From Pseudomonadota bacterium (GTDB lineage: Bacteria; Pseudomonadota; Alphaproteobacteria; Rhizobiales; Rhizobiaceae): a DNA stretch of 18,334 bases. Both the position numbers and the translations under genes were made by a program. The stretch covers positions 1 through 18,334 of the forward strand of contig JAEYXI010000200.1 of NCBI GenBank assembly GCA_023428515.1. The letters run 5' to 3'. Positions 1 through 7,240 of the stretch are shown piece by piece (the stretch's first letter is position 1; every line of letters starts with the position of its first letter). The notes under the pieces were generated by a model. The model had not been told where the DNA came from, did no database searches, and was given only the letters and a program-made list of their open reading frames with translations.

Positions 1-1
1 A

Positions 2-604
2 CTGATCGCCGAGCCTTTCTTGATCGCGGACGCCATGGAAACCTGCCGCGCCATGCTTGATCTCACCGCTCGCGAGAAGGGAATCACCCTGACCAGCCGG
101 GCGTCCCGGGGCCTGGGCGAGGTGATTGCCGATCGCCGTGCCGTCCAGCAAATTCTCATCAATCTTGCCGGCAATGCGATCAAGTTCACGGGGGCAGGCG
201 GCGTTGTGTCCATCGATGCCATGCTCTCCGGCCGCGACGTGGTCATTGCCGTCAGCGACACGGGCATCGGAATTGCGCCCGACAAGCTGGAATTCATTGG
301 ACAACCCTTCATGCAGGTTGAAAACGCCTATACCCGCACCTACGAGGGAACCGGCCTTGGTCTTTCCCTGGTGAAAGGGCTGGTGGCGCTGCACGGCGGA
401 CATTTCGCTATTGCAAGCCGGCCCGGGGAGGGTACGGTGGTGACCGTTACCCTGCGCGTCGACGGGTCGGGCATCCGCGGCACGCGGGAGGATATCCGGG
501 AGGAGAGGATTGAGTTTCCGCCGCGGCTGGTAGCCGTGAGACAGCCGCCCATGATGGACGAACAGGATTTTATCGATGGCCCCGCGCAAGCGAAAATCGC
601 CTGA
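2..604 (+). CDS. Sensor histidine kinase, C-terminal part (DivJ/PleC-like), truncated by window edge
   Basis: This is the ATP-binding (HATPase_c) end of a histidine kinase; the reading frame is open to the left edge, so the sensor and dimerisation parts lie outside. Numbered from the TTG at 20, the N box has N48 and N52 (LINLAGNAIKF), the G1 box is DTGIG at 80-84, the F box is around 92-99 (FIGQPFMQ) and the G2 box is GTGLGLS at 110-116. A roughly 45-residue tail follows the domain. The FMQVENAYTR...GTGLGLS wording is typical of the alphaproteobacterial DivJ/PleC/PdhS kinases that act on DivK upstream of CtrA. I infer DivJ rather than PleC only because I recall that in Agrobacterium divJ and a class A PBP gene have neighbouring locus numbers; this is unchecked. 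Its 3' end overlaps the next gene by 29 bases, so the two are probably co-transcribed. Confidence 0.9.
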   Translation: MIAEPFLIADAMETCRAMLDLTAREKGITLTSRASRGLGEVIADRRAVQQILINLAGNAIKFTGAGGVVSIDAMLSGRDVVIAVSDTGIGIAPDKLEFIGQPFMQVENAYTRTYEGTGLGLSLVKGLVALHGGHFAIASRPGEGTVVTVTLRVDGSGIRGTREDIREERIEFPPRLVAVRQPPMMDEQDFIDGPAQAKIA

Positions 605-1499
605 CCGGAGGAAGGCTGTCCGGCAGCCTCGACTTCTGACGAGACTCGTCTCGGCGGCAGGGCAGACGGCCGCCCGGCATCCGAAGCCCGTGTTCGGCGT
701 GATGGCCTTCGGCGTCGTCTTTTCCTTCGTGGCTGCCAATGCCCTCTGGTATCAGCCGGGAGGCCATCCCGCGCCCTTCCTCGCCACTCGCGACTCCGAT
801 GATCCGAACGCGATCGCCGGTTACCGACCGATGCGGCGCGTTCCGCCGGAGAACGTCACCACCTTCCGCATCGAACGGATCGATCCCGATGCGCCCGTGC
901 CGCGGGCGCCGACCGAAACAGCCGATCCGGCGCCGCCGTCCGCGCCCGCCGCCGACATCACACCAGCTGCGGTTCCCCTTCCGCGGCCGGAGACGATTCG
1001 CGAGGCTCAGCCCGTGCCCGCCGTGCCACCGGAGCGGAAAACCGGCACGTCGGATATCAGCCCCAGACCGGCGGCGCCCGCCGCAAGGGCTGTCCAGTCG
1101 GCCGCCCTCCCGCCCGCGGCGGCCCAGCCGGCGAAAAGGACGGCTGCACCCGCCGCCGGGCGAGGTGAAGATCCGGTCGCGGCGGCGATCCGCGCCGCCG
1201 AGCGCAGCCCCGTCATGCGTCCGCCGGGCGACATCCCGAATACCGGTTCGACGCCTCGCCGGCCGCAGGCCATGCCGGTCGCCCAGAAGCCCGCATCCTC
1301 ATCGCCCTCGACAGAGCTCGTCCTGCAGATCCAGCGCGGCCTGTCGAATATCGCCTATGCGGACGTGGCCGTCGACGGAGTGGCAGGCGAGCAGACCCGG
1401 GCGGCCATCCGCCGGTTCGAAAAGCACTATCGCCTGCCCGAAACCGGTGAACCGAACGCCATGGTGCTGAAGAAGCTGAAGTCGATCGGCGCACTTTGA
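576..1499 (+). CDS. Membrane-anchored peptidoglycan-binding domain protein
   Basis: The 307-residue product has a basic cytoplasmic N-terminus (1-37), one membrane segment at about 38-58 and a long Pro/Ala-rich, probably disordered stretch at about 105-245. It ends in a PG_binding_1-type domain at about 245-307, with the typical DGVAGEQTRAAIRRFE and YRLPETGEP pattern. The layout suggests an inner-membrane protein reaching across the periplasm to peptidoglycan; no catalytic domain is visible. The ATG at 576 lies inside the upstream kinase gene, giving a 29-base overlap that suggests translational coupling. A terminator-like hairpin follows. Its role is not known to me; a link between the cell-cycle kinase and the cell wall is inference from the gene order. 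Confidence 0.85.
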   Translation: MAPRKRKSPDRRKAVRQPRLLTRLVSAAGQTAARHPKPVFGVMAFGVVFSFVAANALWYQPGGHPAPFLATRDSDDPNAIAGYRPMRRVPPENVTTFRIERIDPDAPVPRAPTETADPAPPSAPAADITPAAVPLPRPETIREAQPVPAVPPERKTGTSDISPRPAAPAARAVQSAALPPAAAQPAKRTAAPAAGRGEDPVAAAIRAAERSPVMRPPGDIPNTGSTPRRPQAMPVAQKPASSSPSTELVLQIQRGLSNIAYADVAVDGVAGEQTRAAIRRFEKHYRLPETGEPNAMVLKKLKSIGAL

Positions 1500-1542
1500 T
1501 GAGGTTCGCGCCCCGGAGTTGGAAGGGCCCCGGGCGCGCAAG

Positions 1543-1572
1543 GGACCGGTAGCGACCGATCCGGCTTTTTTT
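1543..1572 (+). terminator. Putative intrinsic terminator after the peptidoglycan-binding gene
   Basis: The arms at 1543-1550 and 1555-1562 pair over eight positions with one C-A mismatch around a four-base AGCG loop. Three bases later comes a run of seven T (1566-1572). It lies 44 bases after the stop of the plus-strand gene and just beyond the stop of the converging methyltransferase. The T run is on the plus strand, so it should mainly stop the kinase operon. Confidence 0.5.
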
Positions 1573-1578
1573 GCCCTG

Positions 1579-2619
1579 TCAGTCCGGCTTGCGGATCGTT
1601 CCATAGAGGATGTTGCGGTTCTCCCCGAACGTCACGCTGGTTTCCAGCCGCTCGCCGTCGGTGCTCGCATTGATGATCTTCCACATCTCCGACTGCGAGC
1701 GCAGCAGGAGCGTCCAGTTCATCATCGTTTCCATGTATCCGTCGTCCGGTACTTCCGTCGAGAAGTTCGCAAACAGGAACAGGCCGCCCGGCTTCAGCAT
1801 GTCGAGGCAGGTCCGCGTCAGCTTGATCGCAACCTTGTCGGCAAGATAGTCGTAAAGGCCGGCCGCATAGATGAAGTCGAACTTGCCGAGCTGGTAGGAT
1901 CCCGTCAGAAGCCCCCGTACCGAACCGTCGAGCGGCTCGATGCTGCTCCCTGCCAGATCGCGCACCATGGTGCCGACGCTCATCGGGTCCTGGTCCAAGG
2001 CAACCCACCGCTTGATGCGGCCGTCCCTCAGGGCGACCGACCGTTCGGATTCCCGCAGATGTCCGGCAGCGATCGCCAGCACCTCGGTTCCCGCACCGCG
2101 TTCGTCAGCAATTCTGTCGACATACCGGGTGAGCAGGTCGCGACGCTCGCGGACCGCCGCCGCGGACGGCGCGTTCTTGGTATACTCGTGAAGCGTGCGG
2201 CCGAGTGGCGAGGCATTGGCGATCTCTTCCGCGACGCTCTGGTGGCCGTAGATGAAGTCGATCAGGTGCGCGTCCCCGGAATAGCCGCGCGGCTTCTTGA
2301 AGGACCAGTGCGTGAACGGGTCGTTATGGAAATATTCGGCGACCGGATGCTCCTGCACCATTGGGATGAGTTCCCGCCAGACGTCGGCAAACCGCGCCCG
2401 GGTGGAGTGCAGCGACTGGATCAGCCGGTCGATGATCAGTGCCGGTTCGCGCTGCTGCTGGATCTGCTGGCTGGCAATATTGAGGATGAGGGTGATTTCA
2501 TCGCGGGCGGTGGTCAATCGCTGGATGTCGATCTCGGCCCCGGTCGAGGCGACCTCTTGGTCGACGACGGCCGGAGTAATCAAGCTTTGCCCATCGAAGG
2601 CGACGATCCGTTGGTTCAT
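1579..2619 (-). CDS. Class I SAM-dependent methyltransferase (PhcB-like family)
   Basis: The 346-residue protein has an alpha-helical N-terminal part (about 1-150) containing the family-like segment FKKPRGYSGDAHLIDFIYG at 107-125. A Rossmann methyltransferase domain follows. Its motif I is unusual (EVLAIAAGHLRE, 179-190), an acidic residue follows the second strand (WVALDQDP, D209/D211), FDFIYAAGLYDYL is at 248-259, and LKPGGLFLFANF is the strand 4-5 region. Relatives are often annotated as 3-hydroxypalmitate methyl ester (extracellular factor) biosynthesis proteins after Ralstonia PhcB; whether this one makes a fatty-acid methyl ester signal cannot be told from sequence. It starts with ATG; a G-rich stretch about ten bases upstream could serve as a weak ribosome site. 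Tandem CtrA-like boxes lie 16-50 bases upstream. It is divergent from the GGDEF-EAL gene. Confidence 0.85.
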   Translation of the reverse strand: MNQRIVAFDGQSLITPAVVDQEVASTGAEIDIQRLTTARDEITLILNIASQQIQQQREPALIIDRLIQSLHSTRARFADVWRELIPMVQEHPVAEYFHNDPFTHWSFKKPRGYSGDAHLIDFIYGHQSVAEEIANASPLGRTLHEYTKNAPSAAAVRERRDLLTRYVDRIADERGAGTEVLAIAAGHLRESERSVALRDGRIKRWVALDQDPMSVGTMVRDLAGSSIEPLDGSVRGLLTGSYQLGKFDFIYAAGLYDYLADKVAIKLTRTCLDMLKPGGLFLFANFSTEVPDDGYMETMMNWTLLLRSQSEMWKIINASTDGERLETSVTFGENRNILYGTIRKPD

Positions 2620-2920
2620 GGGGAGCCCCGTTGGTTAATATTCGGTGAACTGGTTAAAATTCGGTTAACATGCCCGCGGAAAATGGATCAAAACCCCGGC
2701 TCTGTCTTGCGGGACCCGTAATGATGGTTAACGCTTGGCCGGCCGGGTTCGCCACCGGCGCCTCTTTAAGGAACGTTAAGCCAGTTCTCGTATTCTTCTC
2801 GCCGTCGTGGACTTGTCTGGTAAGGGAAGGTCACTGCGACGGAAGTGCTTGCCTTGATGATCCAATGCCCGCGTCAGCAGGACCCGATGACGCCAGAGCA
2901 ATGAGAGCGATGGACGGTGC
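2620..2920. other. Divergent intergenic region, 301 bases
   Basis: This gene-free stretch separates the methyltransferase (minus) from the GGDEF-EAL gene (plus). Its left end holds the tandem CtrA-like boxes listed separately. Further right are isolated half-sites: GTTAAC at 2727-2732, and a TTAA pair at 2766-2769 and 2776-2779 whose spacing is six rather than seven. I see no convincing coding frame: the short plus-strand frame at 2670-2924 lacks third-position G/C bias and recognisable content. No clear sigma-70 -35/-10 pair was found. Confidence 0.7.
2635..2669. promoter_or_regulatory. Tandem CtrA-like boxes upstream of the methyltransferase
   Basis: One box, TTAA at 2654-2657, seven bases, then TTAAC at 2665-2669, matches the CtrA consensus TTAA-N7-TTAAC exactly. 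Because it is flanked by GG it also matches when read on the minus strand. A second copy, TTAA at 2635-2638 with TGAAC at 2646-2650, has one mismatch. The two form a near-perfect direct repeat (GGTTAAnATTCGGTnAAC) offset by 19 bases, about two helical turns. The nearer box ends 16 bases before the methyltransferase ATG. Binding by CtrA is inferred from the motif and from the nearby DivJ/PleC-like kinase. Confidence 0.6.
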
Positions 2921-4930
2921 ATGACGCCCAGACTGGCAGACGTAGTCGAGATCGACGTGCCCCGCGAACCGCTGAGGCAACCTCCTGCCGTATTACAGGC
3001 GCTCTATCGCAAGCACAGCGAGGGTTACCGCCAGCGAGCCACCCGCAAGGGCTTATGGATCGCCGTATCAGTCTACCTGCTGTTTTCGATCACCGATCTG
3101 CTCATCATCCCCGACGTCGCGCCCTACACCGTCGCCACCCGCTTCGTCATTTCGGCAATCATGCTGATCGCCCTCGAGGTGCAGATCTACCGGAGAAGCA
3201 GCGCCGACGCGGTTGACGGCACCTCCGCCGCAGCACTCGTGTTCGCCTATGCGGGCTGGCTCTATGTCTCGCTCTGGACCGATCACACGAGCGTCATGTC
3301 CTACTACATGGTGTTCGGCGCCATCTTCATGATGAGCGTCAACCTGTTCTTCAGCTTCCCGTTCAAGCTTTCACTGATCGCCTCGCTGGTCATCGTGCTG
3401 CTGTTCTTTGCGGGCCTTTTGTCGTTCCCGCCGGAAATCGAAGCCTACAAGCTGACTTTCGGCTTGTTCTGCGGCTCCTGCTTCGTCTTCACCTCCTATG
3501 TCAACTGGAAGCTCAACCAGGAGCGCTACAACGTCTTTCTGAGCGGTCTGGAAGCCAAGGCCCAGCAGAAGGAGGCCACCGACCGCGGCGAAGCCTTGTT
3601 CCGGTTGTCCCATACGGACTTCCTGACGGGCCTCGAGAACCGCCGGGCGATCGACAACAGGTTGAGGGATCTCTGGGGCGCCTGGCGGAAAAACGGCAGG
3701 CGCTTTGCCGTGGTGCTGGTCGACGTCGACTTTTTCAAGAGATACAACGACGGCTACGGTCACCAGCAGGGTGACCGCTGCCTCATGCTCGTCGCCGATG
3801 CGCTGAAGAGCTTGGCCGACAGTCGCGGCGTGTCGATCGGCCGCTACGGGGGAGAAGAGTTCATCCTCCTTGCCCATATGGAGGAAGAGGGCGAGCTCCA
3901 GGAACTGACCGAAACCATCAGGACGACCATCGAGGAACTGGGACTGCTCCATGAACAGCGGCGCGACGGCATGTCGACGGTGACTGTCAGCGTCGGAGCA
4001 GCCTTCACGAGGGACGAAGGTGGCTCCAAGGTCGAGAAGCTTGTCCACCAGGCGGACCGGGCTCTCTACAGTGCCAAGGCTGCCGGGCGCAACTGCATCC
4101 GGCTTTTCGATCCCGACGATCCGAACAACAGGGACGACAGCGAAAACATCGCTGCACTGCTCAAGATCGCCGTCGCGCAGGACCTCGTCTCGCTCGTCTA
4201 CCAGCCGCTGCAGGACCTCTCGTCGGGTCGGGTGCAGGCGGTCGAGGCCTTGATGCGGCTGAAAATGCTCGACGGCACGAACATCCCGCCGAGCCTCTTC
4301 ATCCTTGCTGCGGAACGGACCGGGGCGATCATCGAGCTTGGCAAGTGGGCGATCCTGCGCGTGTGCCAGGAGGTCCTGGCGCCCGGCCTGGCACAGGTGG
4401 CAAGCGTCAACGTCTCGCCGCTGCAACTGCGTGTGCCGGGCTTTGCCGATTTTGTTGCCCGCACCCTCCAGCAATGCGATGTCGCAGGCGACCGCCTCGC
4501 CCTCGAGATCACCGAAGGCCAGGACATGGAGTTCCATTCCAGTTCCCTTCGCTGCATCAGCGACCTGAAGGCGCTCGGCGTGAAGATCTGGCTGGACGAT
4601 TTCGGTACCGGCTTTGCGGGTCTGTCCTGGCTGAGGCTGATCGATTTCGACTGCATCAAGATCGACAAGTCGTTCCTGCATGATTGCGATACGGCGGCGG
4701 GCCGCGCCATGCTGGAGGACATCATCGGGCTGATCCGCAATCGCGGCGCCGGCATTCTCGTGGAAGGGGTCGAGACCGAGGAGCAGCTTGCGCTGGTGAG
4801 GAAGCTGCATGTCGATCTCGTGCAGGGCTTTCATGTCGGTCACCCTGCGCCGGCCGGAGCCTTGACCCCGCTCGATCCAGCGCCGGCTGGCCCCGGCGCT
4901 CTTCTTAAGGTCGTCTCGGCGGGCTCCTGA
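2921..4930 (+). CDS. Membrane GGDEF-EAL c-di-GMP turnover protein
   Basis: The 669-residue protein has about six membrane segments between residues 45 and 193. A short linker leads to a GGDEF domain (about 225-395) and an EAL domain (about 410-650). The cyclase signature is intact as GGEEF at 310-314, but the product-inhibition I-site RxxD is absent at the expected place. In the EAL domain E442 (EAL), N497 (NVSP), E529 (LEITE), D559/D560 (DDFGTG), K580, E615 (EGVET) and Q635 (QGF) are all visible, so phosphodiesterase activity is plausible. Either or both activities may operate in vivo. The start at 2921 is the first in-frame ATG of the conserved protein; its ribosome site is poor (GGACGG). 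The gene is divergent from the methyltransferase and 47 bases before the DUF1491 gene. Confidence 0.93.
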   Translation: MTPRLADVVEIDVPREPLRQPPAVLQALYRKHSEGYRQRATRKGLWIAVSVYLLFSITDLLIIPDVAPYTVATRFVISAIMLIALEVQIYRRSSADAVDGTSAAALVFAYAGWLYVSLWTDHTSVMSYYMVFGAIFMMSVNLFFSFPFKLSLIASLVIVLLFFAGLLSFPPEIEAYKLTFGLFCGSCFVFTSYVNWKLNQERYNVFLSGLEAKAQQKEATDRGEALFRLSHTDFLTGLENRRAIDNRLRDLWGAWRKNGRRFAVVLVDVDFFKRYNDGYGHQQGDRCLMLVADALKSLADSRGVSIGRYGGEEFILLAHMEEEGELQELTETIRTTIEELGLLHEQRRDGMSTVTVSVGAAFTRDEGGSKVEKLVHQADRALYSAKAAGRNCIRLFDPDDPNNRDDSENIAALLKIAVAQDLVSLVYQPLQDLSSGRVQAVEALMRLKMLDGTNIPPSLFILAAERTGAIIELGKWAILRVCQEVLAPGLAQVASVNVSPLQLRVPGFADFVARTLQQCDVAGDRLALEITEGQDMEFHSSSLRCISDLKALGVKIWLDDFGTGFAGLSWLRLIDFDCIKIDKSFLHDCDTAAGRAMLEDIIGLIRNRGAGILVEGVETEEQLALVRKLHVDLVQGFHVGHPAPAGALTPLDPAPAGPGALLKVVSAGS

Positions 4931-4977
4931 TCGCCGTGCTGGTTTGCCCTTGCCGGCGAACCGCCCTACAATGGGGG

Positions 4978-5328
4978 ATGCGCCTCAGGTCCGATATCTT
5001 CGTGTCAGCTCTCATTCGCCGCGTCTTCGGGCTTGGCGGTTTCGCCGCCATCGAGAAGAAGGGCGCGGAGGAGGCCGGGGCGATCTTTATCCGCCAGCGC
5101 TTCCGCGACGGGCTGGAAACGCTCTATGCGCCCGCACCGCAGAACTTCTTTGCCGATGAAGACACCGGGCGCCGGTTCGAGATCAGGGCGGAAAGGGTCG
5201 AGGCGAACGAGGTGGCCGAGCTTCTGGCTCGGGAACTGCGCTTCGATCCGGATCTGTGGCTGGTCGAACTCGAAACCGATGACGTCTCCGACCTCTTTCA
5301 GGTTGTCGGCACACCGCCGGAGCCCTGA
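4978..5328 (+). CDS. DUF1491 family protein
   Basis: This is a small soluble protein of 116 residues beginning MRLRSDIFVSALIRR, the characteristic start of the DUF1491 family of alphaproteobacteria. It continues with an AAIEKKGAEEAGAIFI strand-like segment and ends in a D-rich region (DPDLWLVELETDD). The ATG at 4978 is chosen over an upstream in-frame GTG because the family begins MRLRSD; the G run directly before it is too close to be an ideal ribosome site. It follows the GGDEF-EAL gene by 47 bases and may be co-transcribed with it. It ends six bases from the stop of the converging DUF2336 gene. Function of the family is unknown to me. Confidence 0.85.
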   Translation: MRLRSDIFVSALIRRVFGLGGFAAIEKKGAEEAGAIFIRQRFRDGLETLYAPAPQNFFADEDTGRRFEIRAERVEANEVAELLARELRFDPDLWLVELETDDVSDLFQVVGTPPEP

Positions 5329-5334
5329 ACCGCG

Positions 5335-6348
5335 CTAGCGGCCCCGGGCCAGATGACGTGGTGCGCTGCGCAGGCTCGACGAGGTGCGGATGAGGCGTGG
5401 CTGCTGCTCGTCACCGCGCGCTGTGGTAAGTGCCGGCTGCGCCATCGCATGGGTATAGCGGTCGGCGCGACGCCACGCCTCGATGCGCTGGCTGCATTGC
5501 TCCTCGTCCAGCGCGTCCCACAGCGCCTCGGCGCGCGTCCTGCCGTTTTCGTCCGCGCCAAGATGGTCATAAAGCCGCTGCAGCACGAAGATGGCGTCGG
5601 TCCGCTCCATGGCGAGCCCCCGCAGCGTCGTTGCGACCTGCTGGCCCGAGATGTCGAGCATGATCCTTTCGGCAAGCCAGGAACTGGCCGACAGCGCATC
5701 GGCAAGCACCGCCGCAAAGAGGCCGTTCTCCCGGTTGCGGGCGAAGCGGACGAGCAGCGCCGCCTGGATCAGGGAGAGTGTTCGCAGACCGAGCCTGTCG
5801 GTGGGGGGGCGGTCCAGATGGGCGGCGAGAGACCTGATCTGCTGGCGAAGAAGTTCCTCGCGCGCGAGCCGGTCGTTGTCGGCGGCGATTTCCGGAGGTG
5901 AAGCATCTGCCGCCTCCGCCTTGGGTGAGGCTTCACGCTGGTAGCGAAGCCCGACCAGCGCGTCGATCACCGTGGGCGACAGCGATTCGCGGCGCGCGAT
6001 CGCGCGAGCATGCGCTTCCCCCTGGCTGCGCGCGATGGTGATGAGCGCCTCGTCCGAAAGGCACGGGGAGGAAACCAGGAAGGGAGCCGCAATGGCGATC
6101 GGCTGGCTGGCGATAAAGAAGGCGACGGGCGCCGGCACGGTGGTCGACTGTGACAGCGCGGCGACGGCGTCCCGGCGGGCAGGCTCTGACGAGGCGGCGA
6201 AAAGGGGCGTGAAAAGCTCGGCGAATTGTCGGAGTTCCGACCGCGACGGGCGCGGAAGGCTCTCGAAACTCGCCACCGTGGCCATCAGCACCACATCCTT
6301 CTTACGCACGGCCTGGGGCCTTTCAAGGTCGCGAAACTCGTTCGTCAC
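5335..6348 (-). CDS. DUF2336 domain protein
   Basis: This is a predicted soluble, alpha-helical, Ala/Leu/Arg-rich protein of about 337 residues that resembles the DUF2336 family found widely in alphaproteobacteria. Segments such as RSELRQFAELFTPLF near the N-terminus and IAIAAPFLVSSPCLSDE after it are typical. A charged linker (about 145-175) separates two helical halves, and the last 40 residues look disordered. The start is uncertain: GTG at 6348 is preferred because third positions stay G/C-rich back to that point. An ATG at 6285 with GAAGGA ten bases upstream would give 316 residues. The frame stays open further upstream to 6714, but that part is not protein-like. It converges on DUF1491 and is preceded by a long gene-free region. 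Biochemical role unknown. Confidence 0.8.
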   Translation of the reverse strand: MTNEFRDLERPQAVRKKDVVLMATVASFESLPRPSRSELRQFAELFTPLFAASSEPARRDAVAALSQSTTVPAPVAFFIASQPIAIAAPFLVSSPCLSDEALITIARSQGEAHARAIARRESLSPTVIDALVGLRYQREASPKAEAADASPPEIAADNDRLAREELLRQQIRSLAAHLDRPPTDRLGLRTLSLIQAALLVRFARNRENGLFAAVLADALSASSWLAERIMLDISGQQVATTLRGLAMERTDAIFVLQRLYDHLGADENGRTRAEALWDALDEEQCSQRIEAWRRADRYTHAMAQPALTTARGDEQQPRLIRTSSSLRSAPRHLARGR

Positions 6349-6515
6349 GGGCAAACTCACATCGACGCAATACAACTGATGGTGCCGTGAAGCAGTCAGA
6401 ACGGGGCAACCGGCCTGATGCCACATCGTACCTTGCCTTGGGAAAACTCTCCCTCCGGTGCCGCGCCGCTCACATCCGTCTTCGGGGCTTTCTGTGTGCC
6501 CGGCGTGTCCTTGGT

Positions 6516-6531
6516 TTAACCGGATGCTAAC
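6516..6531 (+). promoter_or_regulatory. Near-match CtrA box
   Basis: TTAA at 6516-6519, seven bases, then CTAAC at 6527-6531 differ from the CtrA consensus TTAA-N7-TTAAC by one base. It lies 168 bases upstream of the chosen DUF2336 start and overlaps the left arm of the inverted repeat at 6528-6544. By itself this is weak evidence; the nearby perfect box at 6742 makes it worth listing. Confidence 0.35.
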
Positions 6532-6544
6532 CCTGCGAGGGTTA
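6528..6544. repeat. Short perfect inverted repeat ending in a GTTAAC half-site
   Basis: TAACCCT (6528-6534) and AGGGTTA (6538-6544) are perfect seven-base arms around a GCG loop. The right arm runs into GTTAAC (6541-6546). It could be an operator for a dimeric regulator or a small hairpin. No T run follows, so it is not a terminator. Confidence 0.45.
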
Positions 6545-6741
6545 ACGCCGGGTGAAAACGCGCCGTTTTGATACGCCCCGTTATTTTCGCGGTAGCGATC
6601 GTCCCCTTGCGGGAAGGCCCCCCGGCCGAACCCCGGCCGAAACGCGACGGAGGGGGCGTCAGGGTTGAAACTTTGGCGGGGTCTGGGCGTTTTGCAGGTC
6701 GGACTGCCAGACATGCGCCCACAGCAACTGCTATATCATTG

Positions 6742-6757
6742 TTAATCCGCTGTTAAC
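6742..6757 (+). promoter_or_regulatory. Perfect CtrA box
   Basis: TTAA at 6742-6745, a seven-base spacer and TTAAC at 6753-6757 match the CtrA consensus exactly. The box is 273 bases before the 61-residue gene (plus) and 394 bases before the chosen DUF2336 start (minus), so its target could be either, or an unannotated transcript starting nearby. Binding is inferred from the motif alone. Confidence 0.5.
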
Positions 6758-7029
6758 GATGCTCTGGCTCAATCCCCGCAAGTTCCCGGCGCGTGCTTGC
6801 CGGGTTTGAAGCACGGGATGGTCCGCGCAAATGCGTGTCGTAAGCCATCTCCTGCCCGGCCGTGGCGGAGTTGGCCGTCGCTGTTGAATGCCGTTGCGCG
6901 AGGATTTCGCGCACAGATGAGAAAGGCGCGGATGCCCGAAGTCTTGCTTCGGAAGGCGCCGGCCCCCGGACGGGGCAGGGTGAGATGATCCGTCTTCATC
7001 CGTCTCGAATTCCTTGAACGGAGGCGAGC

Positions 7030-7215
7030 ATGGCAGAGATCGTCGTTTTGAACACATGGCGCAGCGAGAAGCGGCAGCGCCCGGAAATCAGGATCGGCAA
7101 CCCGCGGGACGAAGCAAGCATCCTGCTCTTCACCGGCGTGCGATACGAGCGTTACGACCGCTTCGACGACCGGCGGGACGGGGGCGGCGAAAACCAGGCG
7201 GCGCGAGCCGACTGA
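7030..7215 (+). CDS. Small hypothetical protein, 61 residues
   Basis: The product is a charged small protein beginning MAEIVVLNTWRSEKRQRP, with a short hydrophobic core (ASILLFTGVRYERY, about 29-42) and a highly charged C-terminal tail. There is no signal peptide or membrane helix. A good ribosome site, GGAGG, sits about six bases before the ATG, and codon use resembles its neighbours, which supports real translation despite the small size. It is alone on the plus strand, preceded by the 681-base gene-free region and ending 25 bases from the stop of the converging DUF1254 gene. I do not recognise a family with a known function. Confidence 0.7.
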   Translation: MAEIVVLNTWRSEKRQRPEIRIGNPRDEASILLFTGVRYERYDRFDDRRDGGGENQAARAD

Positions 7216-7240
7216 CCTGCGTGTGCCTGGGGAGAATTCC

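Larger units (their letters stand above)
6349..7029. other. Gene-free region of 681 bases with CtrA-like boxes and a hairpin
   Basis: No convincing gene is visible between the DUF2336 gene (minus) and the 61-residue gene (plus). Listed separately are a perfect CtrA box at 6742-6757, a near-match at 6516-6531 and an inverted repeat at 6528-6544. There is also a direct repeat CCCGGCCGAA at 6621-6630 and 6632-6641. A six-base-pair hairpin (CCCGGC/GCCGGG, 6785-6804) is followed by only three T, which is too weak to call a terminator. The size of the region leaves room for a small RNA or a long leader, but nothing proves one. Confidence 0.6.

Noticed and set aside
1519..2721. A 400-codon plus-strand frame across the methyltransferase gene
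   Set aside because: The minus strand has the methyltransferase motifs in order; this frame shows no domain and runs over the CtrA-box region.
2766..2780. TTAA pair as a third CtrA box
   Set aside because: The spacer is six rather than seven bases, so it does not fit the consensus.
3371..4843. A 490-codon open frame on the minus strand inside the GGDEF-EAL gene
   Set aside because: The opposite strand carries complete GGDEF and EAL motifs; this frame has no recognisable content.
6349..6714. Extending the DUF2336 gene to the start of its open frame at 6714
   Set aside because: The extra residues are not protein-like, third-position G/C bias is lost, and the stretch contains the CtrA-like box and inverted repeat.
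6785..6807. CCCGGC/GCCGGG hairpin followed by TTT as a terminator
   Set aside because: Only six base pairs, an eight-base loop and three T, with no gene ending just upstream.
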